64,000 bases of DNA from Dipetalonema caudispina (GCA_013365325.1 JABVXV010000167.1:1-64000); one strand, 5' to 3'; shown: positions 13,389 through 50,933, counted from the stretch's first letter. Made by a program: numbers and translations. The notes: generated by a model not told the origin, from the letters alone.

Positions 13389-15968
13389 ATGTCTGCTGAT
13401 GAGTCGAATGTAGTTTGCATTGAAGGTGAAGAAAATAGAGAGGAAAGTGGGGTGAAATGTTTTAACAAGTAATTTTTTCGTTATTATTTCCCGATAGCAT
13501 CTACAAAAAAGAAAATTTCTTACTTTATATAATTAATTACTTCATTGACACAGGAAACTTCACAAAGCTTGTTGATTCTGTGGAAAATTGGAAGTGCCGG
13601 TATTAAAAGAAATTAGGCTCTTGGCTTCCGTGATTTTCTTCATTTTTTATTTCAGGCTTTCTGTATACCAAACTTCTTCCAAAAATGTGCACCGTTCGTC
13701 TTCACAAGAAGTAACTAATTCAGAAAAAGATGTCGATACCATCGGCTGTGAACAGCCTCACATATCACTTTCGCAACTGCTATGCAACTCTGATGAGGTT
13801 ATCGTTCTTATCAAATTTTAAACGTCAAATGAGTTAAAAACGAAAGCGGCTCGTGTAGTAAACCGTTTATGAGATATTCATAATAACTCCTTTCTGTTTT
13901 AAGTGACCCTATTTTCAATCCGGGTAGCGGAATTATTTCAAAAATGAATTACGCTAGTCGATGCCATAAAATATGATCATTTAGCATCAACAAGTTTTTA
14001 TTAATATTTACTGTTTGCTGAGAAATAGTCCCAGAAAGGCTAAAACATTTAATTGTTTTTGTCATCCAATGTTGGGAATTTCTCTTTTTTCCCTCTTTGG
14101 AATTTTTATCTTTCATTATTTGGTGAAAAATAAGAGCTTTTATTTTTTTTTTTTCATGAATTACCGTTAATGTGATACTGTATTCCAATTAGCAACGTTG
14201 CTCAAATCCATTTACTGTCTTTTAGCTTAGACTAAATGCAAGAAATCCGCTGTATCCAAGTTAACACGTTTCTGACTGGTTGATATAGACCATGTTGTTA
14301 TAGAAATCCTAAAGTTAGCCAAACATGCTATTATTACCTGATGTTTCATAAAAGCGTTTATTTTTTACTGCCATGAAAATAGACATTTTTTGTGGTGAAT
14401 TTAACACTTAATTCAAGAGTGTAGTGTATATGGATAACAAACGGTAACAGATGATTGCAATACAGCAAGCTACATAATGTTTCTTTGAAGGTGTATTTCC
14501 GATTGCGTATGGTTCATCAACATACTAAATAATTCCACTGAATTGTTAAATGTGTTGTGTTTCCAGGTGGTTCAAGAGAAAGAACGGAAAAAATGTGGAA
14601 AAACTCATGCAGTACCTTCTATTTTAGACGAATTTTTTGGTGTCTATTGTTTGTTGAGTCGAAGTTCGAACAGATATTTCAAGGTATTTGGAGTCTTTTA
14701 TAACTTTTTCTTTAAGGGAACTTTGCAGTTTCAAGTTTTGAGGGAGTGTTCACCGAGTTGTGATATACATCCTATGTCTATTTACAATTTCAGAATCGTT
14801 GTTACATTGGTTATACTGTTGATCCTAATCGACGTATACGGCAACATAACGCTGGAAAAGAATTTGGAGGAGCCAAAAAAACTGATCACAGAGGACCATG
14901 GTATGTTTTCGTACTTTTTAAATAAAATTTATAGGGTAGATGTCTGTATTGGTATGGAAAGCAGTGTTTATGTTTTTTTTTTTTTCTTTTTTTGTATACT
15001 GAAGATGTCTTTCTGAAAATTAATTCATTACTGTGGTCTGTGATTTAAACTATAGAATGAATTAGAAATTTTGGGCTGTGTTATATCTCGATTTTAGGGA
15101 TATGGTTTGCATCATACACGGTTTTCCAAACAGTGTGTCTGCACTGCGCTTCGAATGGGCTTGGCAAAATCCGGACAAGTCGCGGAGGCTACGACCTTTG
15201 AATTTAAAGAAAAAAACGAATGAAACTGCTTTTGAATTTCGTTTGCGTATTGCTTGTCATATGTTGAATAGCGATCCCTGGCGGCGCCTCTCACTTACAT
15301 TCCGATGGCTATTACCTGTAGGTTTAGAAGTTTAAAAAGAAAAAACTAGAAATATGTTTGAAGAAATATTTGTTGCCGTTATAAATACATTTTGTTTAGG
15401 AACTGGAAATCCCATTTCCACTGGATATTCCACTTCCTTCTCATATTGCTGTGCAACATGGTGCCGTGACAAAAATATCGACGTTAATACCTCGGTTGCA
15501 GGAAGAATATGATGTCGTTGGAACTTGTTCATTGTGTTTAAAGCCAATACATTCTGTGAGTTATCAGCTGAATAAGGAGAATTTCATGGTAATTGCGGTG
15601 TCATATTTTGGTGAACAATTTCTTCTTACGTTCAAACTCTAATTGATGTTTGTTGCGAATATAATAGAAATTACCTCTAAACTTTGAAGAAAAATTTTTT
15701 CTAGGTCTCTGAATTGCTTCGTTGTAGCGCCAGTGAAATATGCAAATCTTATTTCCACATGCGATGTTTGTCGAAACACGCTTTGAATGGTGATGATGAA
15801 TACAGCACCTTGTTGTTTCCGATTCAAGGGCAGTGTCCCAAATGTGGTATGACGTACCTGTGGGGTGAGTTGATCAGGGATCAGCGAATCTTGTTGGCGG
15901 TCAATAACTTTAATTCAACCAGTACATTATTCAATATGATACCATGTAGTAAACTCATTAAAATATAG
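13389..15968 (+). CDS. slx-1: SLX1 structure-specific endonuclease subunit (GIY-YIG + RING-like zinc finger)
   Basis: Catalytic subunit that with SLX4 cuts Holliday junctions, flaps and replication-fork branches in the nucleus. Seven exons are in phase: 13389-13468, 13656-13797, 14567-14683, 14794-14900, 15098-15317, 15400-15555 and 15705-15968, giving 361 residues. The GIY-YIG domain starts near residue 97: GVY at 99-101, YIG at 117-119, basic NRRIRQHN next, and the catalytic Glu168 in RFEWAWQ. A RING/PHD-like zinc finger follows, with ligands visible at C265, C268, C281, C287, H292, C295, C318 and C321, ending in the family's LWGELIR. The first 95 or so residues have no recognised domain and make the protein longer than human SLX1 (275). 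The start ATG is the first one in phase with exon 2 and is less certain than the core; a further 3' exon after DQR is possible. Confidence 0.92.
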
Positions 15969-18900
15969 CTGGAAATTGGACTGAGATGGCATGTAATTCA
16001 GATAAAAGTGATTGTTATAAAAGCTGAAGTTGATATCTCGTCTCTCTGAGTTTCCACTCCATTTGTTTTAAAAATGTTCATGATTTTTTAAAGACCAAAT
16101 AACTTATCCTTTCATTAATGTTGATACAAATCTTAAAACTTTCTTTCTATGAAGTGGCAATTCATCGTTTCTTTTTTTCCCTGAAAATATCGGTTCTCTA
16201 GATAAGATTGAGAGTTCCAACCTTTTCTAAACCGGTTATTTGTTTGATTTGAGCTGCATTGATGACTTCACAGTTTCTTTCAAATTAATATATTCTTTTT
16301 CCTGACTTCATAACTTTTTTTGCCTGGAATTTTGAAATATATGTATTTCAAAACGTCTCTTACTGTGTATATTTCTTACCGTAAATGTGACTTTCTGTTC
16401 TATTAAAGATATATTTTTGAGCGGAAATTGTATGTAATTTTGAAGAAACCAACATCATTTGAACGTCATTGTATATAACATCGTCAACTAGCGAAAGTAA
16501 TCTGATTAGGACATTCAAAATTTTGAAACTGTTGAAGTTTCTAAGTTTTTTTTGCAGTGTGCTCATGTCAAATAATGACTGTAAATGGCAGTATAAAGCG
16601 GAAAATTGAATTTGAAATAATGAACTTCAACTCATCGTCCGTTTTGCGATTTTTTCAAAGAGGGGCAAGTGGATGTGCTTAATAATATTCTGGAAGGCGA
16701 GTTGGGAAGAGGGATCTTGGTGCTGAATGTTATACTCCATCACGCCATTTGTGCGAGGGAAAATGGCTGCGAATTGAGTTACAGATTCCAGTTATTAATT
16801 CATATGAACTGTAATAAAAAGATGAATTCGTTGGATTGGTTTTTGATGTCAGTTTCAGAACATAGCCTTTTAGTAAGTTGGGAAGATTTTGAGATGAGGT
16901 GATCCATGGCCAAATTTTATGAACAAAGAAATAGTCTGGGTAAAGCGCCAATGGTTAGTGTATTCCTTGTTTCTAGAGCTGGAGTGATTTGAATTCTGAT
17001 ACGATATGTATTGGTTTCAATACTACCACACGAAAAATTGTCCGATACAAAAAGAAGCGATTGTGAAGCAGGAGGACTTGCTGTGTTGAATTGTTTCAAA
17101 TTTGCACTCCACTTTTTTTTTTTTTTTTTGATTCATTTCCTTGAATGTGCGTTAGGATTGGAGAAATATGAAATGTATTAAAATGCCTTTTTTGATTACT
17201 TGCCGGAAACTGCAAAAAAGAAGGCATATGGTATTGCTGAATTATTGCGTCTCCAGGTTAAAAACTGCATTAAAAATTGTTTTTCAGAAATTTAATGGTA
17301 CAGATCATTTGAAGGGAGATGTTGAAGTATAGTTGATGAAGTTCAAAAAAATGTAGAGGCATGAAATCATGCATTCTTGCTCCCTGCTACTTACATCTCC
17401 TGTCTTGCTGCCGCGCCTCACAACAAGCATTTTCTGGACGGAAAATTGGTGGTAGGTATTGCTGCGTTTGGAAGATGGTTCTGTCAGATAAAAATTTTCC
17501 GTTTTCTCAAGAAGGAAGTTATGAAAGGGGACGTAGCATAAGGAAAGAGAGTAGCCGAACGGAGGAGCTCGATACATTACAATTTATTTCAACAACTTTA
17601 TATCCTTAACGAGATGGCAAGATTTTCGTAATTGATAAGTGGTGAAATGTGATAACTGATGACTGCAACTTCCCGTATAAAGATCGACAGTTGCGATAAA
17701 TGAGGTGCTTGATGACAAGCTGTAAAAGACGCCTTACAAGGGGCAGCTTTCGGTAGTGCAAGCACATTTCCGGCAATCACTGAACTGTCGTCTCGCATTC
17801 TTTTCTGATGTAATACGTTTTCTCTTGTCTAATTTCCTTTCTCTTCTCTCGTCTCTAACTCTTTTACACACCTAAATTGATATCTTGGCCAACCTTTTTT
17901 ATCCGTTAACTTGTATAATTACATTTACACCTAATTCAGTTTCAGTTTTAAGTTCAATTTAGATATATTCATCTCCATCTGTTGCAGTTACTTGCATCTT
18001 CTGCTGCCACATAATATTTCGATAAAACCAAATCTGCCTAGTTGAATGATTATTTTTTCGAGATGAAAGGTCCTTAAAGCGCTTACTTCTGAAACATCAA
18101 TTTAATGATTAGTTCATGGTAAGCTGTCATGTGTAAACAGAAAAAGTGATCGAGGTGACCTCTAAATCTTCACATTGTTGTGTGAAAGTCAAATCATTCT
18201 TTGCAAAATTATTGAAAAGATTCGGAAATAAGCGTGGGAAAGAAGAAAGAGAGGAAACAATAAAACTGTTGTAGAATCAAAACATCCACAGTCATCACAA
18301 TGGTGGTAATGAAAGGCATTTCAATTTCCACTGCTATTTGCGCTCCTGAAATATATTATGGACAACACCGGTTATTCTTTCCTATTAATGAAGTAATATG
18401 GCATAGTTTATTGACTCTTTTAAATAACTCTGTACTAAGCTTTCTTCTATGTTGCTGAGAATCTAAGCAAATCAATTTTGTCGCTAATTTACTTCAGATT
18501 TCATTTCCATGAACTACTCCTTTGGACTGGTTTTATTTCAGTTAATTTTGAGAATAATTTTCTAGGAAGATGTTCTGCCTTATCATTATATCTTTCCCTA
18601 GTATATCTGATGTAATATTCTCGTCGATTTATCTCTTTGGACACAATTTTTATAGGAGAATATGTTGCAATCCTGCTTGTTATTTCATATTTCTTGCTTT
18701 CCAGACTTGTCTACTTTCGTCTTCTTAAAGCTAGAATTTTCCGAGTAAAGTTTGTGAGAATGATTTATAATAAATTAAATATTTTGACACCAGAATTGCG
18801 ACACAATCCATTGTGCTGGAAGATAAATGAAAGGAGGGAAACTAATGTCCCTTTCAACTTTTCGAATTCCCTAAGAAAGCTTCCTTACTTCTTTTTGTGG

Positions 18901-20462
18901 GTAGTGGCAGGCTATTCATATGCGCATTTCTTTAAAATGTTAGGGTAAGTTGATCACAAATATTACTTCTTTAATAGATCAATAATTTATTGATAAAAAA
19001 GTATCGAAAAGGTCAATACTGTATAATAAATTGTAAAATGGAATACGTCGTTTTGGTTATATAAAGTCTCTCAGGAATGTGAAATGCGCAAAAGTTGATT
19101 TCTGAGCCGGAAAGATCCATATGTTTGGACAGTAATGCTTTCGAAATACATGCAAACTGCTGATTTCAATCTCTTGTTGGTTAGCTGTAGAAGATCTGTC
19201 ATAATTAATTGCACTCTCAATTGTTTTGTTGGTTAACAGGAAAATGTAACAAAATTTCAAAAAAAAAAAAAAGAAACGTTGCGCCCTCCTCAACTTTTTA
19301 GTCCTTCTTTTTTAAAGTGGTCCGTTTGAGTTAATTGGTTCATCGGTAATTCGCACAACGAAACTCAGCTATCCGTCATCTCTCGGTTTTTATCTTCAAA
19401 CGAAATGAAATTGGGTCGTACCGATCGCGGTTTTTGATATCAGGAAGGCACACACAAACACGCATGTCTTTTAATGCCAAGTAACAAATAATCATTCAGT
19501 CGATTTGTTATTTACCCGTCTACAGCGAATCCGTCCTGGATATTTTCACCGCGGTATAGCAACATTAATATTAGCTTCGCAATGTCTAAAGATGAAACAT
19601 ACGTTCAGCCAGACTCTCAGAGATCACAGCAAATAACCCTAAATTGATTACAAAATCATGATATGACGTCCAAAATCGACGGATCTCGAAAAACTTTGCA
19701 TCGCATAATATATTGTTTCAGCTATGAGCATTGATTCACGGTAGGCTGTTATGATCCATCCTTACTCTCAATTTAACAAATTTGTCCTGAAAATTTAAAA
19801 TTCTTCAAAAATTTCGAAAAGTTTCTCTACAAAGTGCTTTTTCTAATTAAGTTGCAAGTGCCAACATAAACATTTCTTCGTAATCTGACTTAATCTGTAA
19901 ACATTTTCTTCACAATTAAAAATTATTGTGTTGCTGTGATTGTGATAGCATTTAAATGACCAGCGGTTACATCAGATAAGTCTTATGAATCGATATCAGT
20001 TTAATTGAATTAAAATGGCTTCCATCAGTGCTTGAATAACGCAAGGAGAAACAATAGAAAATAAGAAGCAGCAGTGATGACACTTCAGGATGAAGATTTC
20101 ATATGGATATAATGTGATAATGACGCATCATCAGCGGTTGAAAGTACCGATTTCGTCGGTTCGACTGACACCTTCTCATTTGACATACCTATTGTACCGA
20201 CCGACCTATCTCTGCTTGATTGTCACCGCAAGCCACACCCTTTTCGTCGCCTCCCTCAAACTTCAATCTTGTCGTCTTTGTCGACGCCATCATCGACGCC
20301 GTGTCGTCATCGTTGGTTTCGCTTGGCTTTGTCATTGTTATGTATCAATTTTGCCTTCTCATCGAAATGTCGATGGCTATGTAGTAGTGATAGTACGTTG
20401 AATGAAAAGCTGTCAAGATATAGCATGGCGGAATAGATGACCAATTTTAATATGAGATTTAA

Positions 20463-20567
20463 ATGGATAGATGGATGATTGGTTAGAGAATAAATTGATG
20501 GATAAAAGCGGATGATGAATAGATGGATGGATGAACTCAGATGAATCGGTGGATAGATGGATGATGC
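20463..20567 (+). repeat. Imperfect GGAT/AGAT tetranucleotide tract
   Basis: Irregular TGGATAGATGGATGAT-type units run for about 105 bases, with interruptions that show it is an old, decayed microsatellite. No coding context. Confidence 0.7.
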
Positions 20568-22194
20568 TGTAATGTTGTTGCTGATACTTTTGACCCGGGA
20601 TGAGGAGTTGGAGAGTGATGAGAGGTACCTCTGGACCTCGTTTATAGATATAGAGAACAGCGGAAAGGGGCGGTACGTTCAGTGTATGCGTGGTGCAGAG
20701 TTACACCTTAACCAAACAGGTTTGACCGTTATTGTGGCCATCGCGGTTTGTGTACCACTGCTTTCTAGTATATTCACATTGTCGCTAAATAAAATACCAA
20801 GAACAGGTGGTACCAGGTACCAAAGAACCAATGACCCCTTCCAGATATTTGGCTCATAATTCGAACCGTTCTTGTTCACCTCCTCATGTTTTCCCTGTAA
20901 CTTTTAGATATCACAAGTTTACAAGATTGAGTAAGCGAATTCTAGATTCTCCTTCTGCTTCGGTCTCCTCATATGAACCAGTACCTCTTTTAAGGACCTC
21001 TTTCAAATGACAGTTATAAGAAACGACAAATCTTGATTGATGTAGTCGTCGAAATTCTCCCTCTTCCTTGCTTATCATTTCGTTTACTTAATAATTGTTT
21101 GTTAATTCAGTGCATCTCTCACTTATCCATAATTAGAGAAGATGGAAATTATAATTCGATTATTCGATCATAGCGTTCTGCGCCTTTATTCCAATTTTGA
21201 TTGATGAAGTAATAGCTAGTTGGGAAAAAAACTGTCAGCGATCAGGTCAAGTTTAAGATCAAGACCTGTACTTCAATGAAATGACCGAGGGACTTGTGAT
21301 TGCATTAGTGATCAGAACTTGACAGTTGCTTGTTTGTAAGTGCTTAGAAGTATTCAAGCAAAAATTTGGAGCTAGGAGGTTCATTGTACCATATAATGGT
21401 GTTTGATGAAAATTTTTGACCTGTTTAAAAATAAATGGCAGAACAAATTCTTTGAATAGATGATTATGAAAATAAGGCATTCTTCCTGGTTATTTGTTTT
21501 TGGTGATGTCGAAAGCTTCCGTAACAAATATAGTTTCATAGTTTTGCAATGTCTGAAAGACTACTTTTTCACTTCCTAAATTCCTTCGATTTCAATTTTT
21601 CCCATTAATTAGCTAAGAACTTTCAATTTCAACCGCAATTCCCAGTCGAGAGAGTAATTTAAGATTAACAATAAGCATTTCTACCATCAGTAGATTAATC
21701 GAACTGCGTGGAAATTGAGAGATATTTTCATCTATTAATTAATCTTGGAAGAACTTTCTCGAAATTTCAATAACTAATGGTCTTGTATGTGTCATGTCAA
21801 GTATTATGTTACAATAAGTCATTCTTTTGTCGTAACAACGCACAAATTAATTACTCGGCATCATCAGGCTTCCAAATGCCAAATAAAGCAGCAAGTATTT
21901 GTTAACCCCCATACCTCTGTTGATATCGAATTTCGGTTCAGATCTTATAACAGTATTAAGACCGATTACATGAATTGTGAGGTCATCCCATCAGTGTCCA
22001 GTTGAAAAAAAGGTATATGGGGGAAACAGATGGAGGGAGGGAAGAATAAATATTTCGGGTTACAGGGTAGAGATGTAACAGGCTAAGAAGAGCTCAGCGA
22101 CCGCAATGTTGAAGTGACAGTTCGTTAGATCTCAAAATCAGCCATGGTCATCTTTCCTTACATAGACATTTACCAACCCAAAACAGCAACAAAT

Positions 22195-22272
22195 ACACAC
22201 ACACACACACGCACACACACACACACACACATGCACACACAGACAGACAGACAGACAGACAGACACACACAG
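22195..22272 (+). repeat. Compound (CA)n-(GACA)n microsatellite
   Basis: About 39 bases of CA repeats broken by G and T substitutions pass into (AGAC)6 and back to CA. The open frames that cross it on both strands are products of the repeat. Confidence 0.9.
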
Positions 22273-23695
22273 AGTGACCCAAACAATACAAATAATAATC
22301 TTTCGGAGTGTTATGTCATCATTAAAGTTATTGTAGCAGTAACAATAAGAATAGTGATGGTAGGCAAATATGGGCAATATAGTAAACATAGCAACAATAT
22401 TCAAAAAAGAAAAGCTTAAATGCTGGAAGTGGTCATTCCAACTACATTAATGAAAGTGGCCATTCCGGATATGACGATAAAGAAGGTGATTGTTCTGAGC
22501 TAAATAGTGGGGGAGAGTGAATGAATCAAATCTAAGGTAGAATGATGGATGGTGTTCATTTCGAGTATGGATTGGAGGCGGTCGTTATTCTGGGTATTCA
22601 GAGACACAAAAATTATATGACAATCGATACTATCATTTTTTCCTGCTTGTATCTGTTTTCGATCACTATATAAACAAGTTTTCTCTGAATTTCTTCCACC
22701 CTTTCTTGACTGTTACTTGCTTATCGAAATAACCGATTTAAGCAATCAATTTACGACATTAAAAAATCATCTCTGATACACACTTTCATGTCTTCTACCT
22801 TTTCCAGTCTATTTGTAACAAACCTCATGTTCAATCGTGCAAAAGAAAAGGAACCGTTCCATGTCTCATTAACTTCTTCATTCACATTGAGTAGTATACC
22901 ATAGCATAGCTTGATTGGATTGAAACTATGATTGGGTACTTGTGATTATTTACTTCCTGTCAACATGCTGACTGAAGAATGTGAAACAAGAAAGCACCAT
23001 AATGAATGCTAAAAAATAACGTTGGTTATACGATAGAGTACAACGATGGCTCCTTTTGTTCACTGTAGCGATAGTGATGACGTTTAATTATCTGCTAGTT
23101 TTCTAGCTTACCTCTCCTTATACAACAACGATCGGTAGCAATCGAAAATTGCGATCGCAGTACTGTTACGAGCATCAGTTGAAGAAGAAAGTATAAGCAG
23201 ATATTGGAAGTATTGTCGTTTACTAAAAGAATCCTAACACGTATCAGACACGTACGGAGAGGGAGCCGATTTCTGGGGTTGTTCAAATTGAGCGATTTTC
23301 AACTATTGACAAATCCAGTGGTATCTTAGTTGGTACGGTACATTTCTTTGTGCTCCCATAACTATCTATTAACGAAAGCCGTTATTCAATTTATTTTCGG
23401 AAAAGAATACAAAGAAGCGAGATTATTCATTACTTTTTTTTTGCTTCTGAAACTATCAGTGTTTATTTTCCTGAATTTCCGTTTGTGGATTTATCTGGAG
23501 AAAAGTAAAAGGAACATCAACAAGTTATCCCTTCCTTCAATTTCGCAACTGCGTCACACATTCCTCGGTATATATCACAGTTTTATCAATGTTGTGTTAT
23601 AATAGTACTGTTATTATTATCTAAGATAGAAAGATCATTCATTTTTTTGCCTTCTGCAACGTTATGTGATCCCAGGCATCTCCTATTCTGATATG

Positions 23696-23721
23696 TTTTT
23701 TTTTTTTTTTTTTTTTTTCAG
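23696..23721 (+). promoter_or_regulatory. Strong 3' splice or SL trans-splice acceptor before the first FASN coding exon
   Basis: A run of 23 T residues ends in CAG at 23719-23721. The exon that follows carries 96 bases of 5' UTR and then the ATG at 23818. It may accept a spliced leader or an upstream noncoding exon; the sequence cannot say which. Confidence 0.6.
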
Positions 23722-23817
23722 TTTGAAACGATCTGAGGAGCAGCACACTTCATCCTAAGCTTTAAATTACCTTATTCCTTTGCTGCTTTCTGTTTCTTTT
23801 CCTGTTCTCTTGCCATT

Positions 23818-47541
<23,724 letters not shown>

Positions 47542-47571
47542 TGTATTATTGGAAGGTATGTGTAGGAATAG

Positions 47572-47960
47572 TCAAATCATAATTGCCATTATTGCGATTA
47601 TAATCATCATTATAGTCGTGGTCATAATTATAACCATAAAAGCAGCAACAACAATTTTCATGACTACGATCGTAACTACGGTTATGATATTGATTGCAAA
47701 TATGGTTAGGTCGTGAATACAATTATGATTATGGAAGTAATTGTAACCATAACTACGGATTAGATCACGATTGTGAATTATGAGTATAATTGCAACTATA
47801 ATCATGGTACTGATTGTGATTATGATTATAATTATGATTGATGTTATGATTAGGACCGCAGCCTCAATTTTAACTATGCCTAGGAATTATGACTTGTTAT
47901 ATCTCAATTATAATGAAGATTTTAACCACGATTATGATCAATATTATAAGTGCGATTAGA
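47572..47960 (+). repeat. Degenerate AT-rich repeat tract with ATTATGATT-like units
   Basis: Directly after the FASN stop the sequence is dominated for about 390 bases by variants of ATAATTATGATT, ATTATAACCATAA and their complements. No single unit is perfectly repeated. It looks like an old expanded simple sequence rather than a transposon, as there are no terminal repeats. Confidence 0.6.
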
Positions 47961-48253
47961 AATACTATTGTGATTACAATTTCGCACATTTCTCTCGTCT
48001 CAATCTTTGCAACGAGTTTTATTTCATTCAAGATGTGTAAATATTTGTGTGTGCATTTTGATCAGTTATATATCATGATGCAAAATAGAACTGGATGTTT
48101 AGCTGACTAAGACGTCATGAAAACATTGCTGTTTTCACAAAAATTGTTATCATCCGTTGATTTCCTGCTAAATAGAAGAAATTGACCGCTTGACGTAGTT
48201 TAAAATTTACATTTGTGAGGGCGAGTAATACCAGCTTGAGATCAATATTCCCC

Positions 48254-48289
48254 GAAAGGCAATTATGGTTATGTTCATAATTGCCTTTC
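48254..48289 (+). repeat. Perfect 14-base inverted repeat (hairpin)
   Basis: GAAAGGCAATTATG at 48254-48267 and its exact complement at 48276-48289 flank an 8-base loop. Flanking GCTTGAGATCA and GAGCTTGATCTC segments extend the symmetry imperfectly. It lies 0.7 kb beyond the FASN stop. It could be a MITE remnant or a transcript-end structure; a microRNA stem would normally be longer. Confidence 0.75.
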
Positions 48290-50927
48290 AGTGGAGCTCG
48301 AGCTTGATCTCTAATGAGAATGAATCAAATTCCTTCAATTTGCAAAAAGTAATCTTGACTGAAAAAATTTTAATATGATGTTTGTGATAACCATCAATTC
48401 GAGGTATTTTCGTGCCTTTTCTATCACTTTTTGTAACATGTGTTTGTTTGAAGCGATTTCTGGTGCTTCCAAATTTGCACCTATGACTCTTCAATATTTG
48501 CGCATGCTTCCAAGGTTGCACGGTCTTTTGATATCCATATCTCATTTCAAGAAAGCTTGTTAGTAGTTTTTCCCATCGAAAATAATCGGATGAAACTGAA
48601 AATTCTTTGAGAAATTTTAACTTCTTCGTATATTATCGTGCCTCGTCCAAACTTTCTTTTTACTTATCTATTACACTAGTAATTTTTACAATAGTCGCCA
48701 AATGTTATAAATAAATGATAAATCCTGCGTTGCAATTGCTTGAATCACTTTTTAGAATAATTAATGCAATGTTTCAAATGGTATGATTCTATAGTTTGAG
48801 ATATGGTAGAATAATGTATTTTGAATGTAGAATTCAGAAATTTTCTATCCATAAATTTCTCCCAATGAATGCTTCCTTGACACTCTGCCAAAGTGTCGCT
48901 GTCCAAAGAACAGCACACTATTTGACCATCATCATTTAAGAATCTTTGGAATTACCAGTTCGATTTTTAATAATAATATAATGACAATGCCAGAAACATC
49001 GTCCATATTTAATGAAAACAACAAATCCACTGATGCTGCAGGAACAGAAAAACATCACTGGACAAAAAAGTGTTAATAGAAAGCGATGTTCTTCAATGCA
49101 ATAGTGAGGAGAACTTCTTAGATCTGGCGAAAATAAAGGAATTTCTTCCTTTGTCTCTTTCTATCGAAGGCGCTATAGCCTGATGCTGCGTAATTCGTCC
49201 TTAAATAACAATAACTAATGAATCTTCACTATATGAATAGGCACTCTTCCTCATCCGAAATCATCTGAATGACGGAATAACTCTCGTCTGTCCTAAAGGC
49301 TCACCCAGTTCAGTGGAATCACTTAGAAAGATGGAGCAGTATACAGGTATCAACGACTTCAATAACGAATTACAAACTCTCGAGTTAAGTGAAGTTTGAC
49401 GATATATCAGCATGCCTTTGGCAGATAACTCAATACCATGCACCATCAAGTTGATGCTGCTGTGGACTGTAGTAAAGAAATATTTACATGCTGAGACGCT
49501 ACTTCTCTGTGATTGTTACGAGGCTCTCTTAACTTTATTTTTCAAGCGTTGACCTCTGTCACCATTGCTTAGCACCACTACCACACCTTAACATCAACTT
49601 GCGTCAATGATCAAATATCACTGAATACCTTCAAGCGGTGATAAAATAAGATGAACCAGGCAAAGATAAAGAACATAGAGTTAAAGCAACATCATTAGAT
49701 AAGATGTCACTGCTTCTTCACTGATCACATAATTTGATTCGCTGGGTGTAGCTCATTACACCAAGATGACCGAGAGGTATGACTACAGGCAGACGCCATC
49801 AATTATGGTTTGGGAACTTCGTGGGTGGCCTTAAGCGGCATTTGTAAATGTCGCTATTCAAAGATGATAGTCAACTTGTTGCAATAGAAATTCCATTCTA
49901 AAAGTGCGAGACGGAAGGCGTTGGGAATACGGCGAAGACGTGGGATCGATGCTGAAAGGAAGTGATTAGCTGTAGCTTTGTTTTTTTAATTACTGATGGT
50001 TGTTAAAGATGTAACGTTTAGTTTCCTTTACTAAAAGTTAAACTATTCTTGGGTGATTTTTTTTCAATTTTTGATTAGTTCTATTTATGATTGTTGCCTC
50101 TTAGCAGCCTCTTGATTTGAATTGTTCAGCGTTTTAACTGTTTAGTTTTTTGTTTCACTTACAAAACTGGATATAAAACCCAATATTTGAAATAGTTCAA
50201 AGCTCAATGTCAATATGAACCTGATTTTCTTGTTCAGACGCCAATATTCGTGCAGCATAGGCATTCAAACAAAATAAACTCAACTACTCTTCATTAACCT
50301 TGCTTATAGATAACCCCTCATTAAAGTCAACTTCACCGAACAATTGTATCTGCAAATCCATTTCACGCATTTCTAATAAGCACTATTTTGATACTAACTT
50401 AAAGTAGTAAAATCAGTGATGGAGGAAAATCAGGAAATTTCAACGTGCACCTCGAGCTTAGTAGATTCAAGGAGTGGAAGAACATAGTTATGCTCCTATG
50501 TATATAATTTAATTTTTCGTTTCATTGGAAGTGTAGAAATATTCTGCTGAAATCAATATTCTTCATTTCTTATTTAAATCTGATTATGGCAATCAGTGAT
50601 GAATCAATGGTTTTATTCTTCTATCATTAAAAAAAAATATCATACCAAAAATATAAGTTGCAAAAAAAGAGTTTAAGCAGTCACACAAGAAAAATCAACA
50701 TAATCGTTATTTAGACCAATGGGTTCCCATCTGCTAGATGTAAAAAAATTTTGCACCAAAGAGATGTCACTACATTTGTACCCAGTGATACAATATGAAC
50801 TTAGAGGTACATCCACAGACCCCAGAAATACTAATGCGAATTAAGAATTGAGTATTGAACGAATAGAATGATTGACTTTAGATAAAATTCGTTTTACTTC
50901 ACATGTAGCAGATTCATTGGATATAAT

Positions 50928-50933
50928 TTTATT
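50928..50933 (-). terminator. Polyadenylation signal of MFSD12
   Basis: AATAAA on the minus strand, 44 bases beyond the proposed TGA at 50977-50979. Its position supports the last exon chosen for this gene. Confidence 0.55.

Larger units (their letters stand above)
15969..23695. other. Gene-poor interval between SLX1 and FASN
   Basis: Nearly 8 kb in which I recognise no conserved exon on either strand. It holds two simple-repeat tracts (listed separately). Open frames at 16669-16902, 17361-17609, 18637-18948, 20090-20401 and 20557-20859 are isolated, lack convincing splice partners and look like chance. The right end must hold the FASN promoter. Confidence 0.45.

Noticed and set aside
14543..15016. 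157-codon plus-strand frame taken as one protein
   Set aside because: Only 14567-14683 is an SLX1 exon; the rest reads through the intron and into exon 4 in the wrong frame.
17361..17609. String AFSGRKIGGR resembling the end of a U2AF/SPF45-type RNA-binding domain
   Set aside because: Only about ten residues match, the rest of the domain is absent in all frames around it, and no exon partner was found.
18637..18948. 103-codon hydrophobic open frame
   Set aside because: No recognised family, no nearby conserved exons, and composition typical of AT-rich noncoding DNA.
22138..22419. Overlapping open frames on both strands with Thr-His and Cys-Val repeats
   Set aside because: Produced by the CA/GACA microsatellite; present on both strands as expected for a repeat.
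49741..49830. tRNA-like start GCTGGGTGTAGCTCA
   Set aside because: No acceptable anticodon arm or GTTCGAATC-type T-loop at the right distance, and the acceptor stem does not close.
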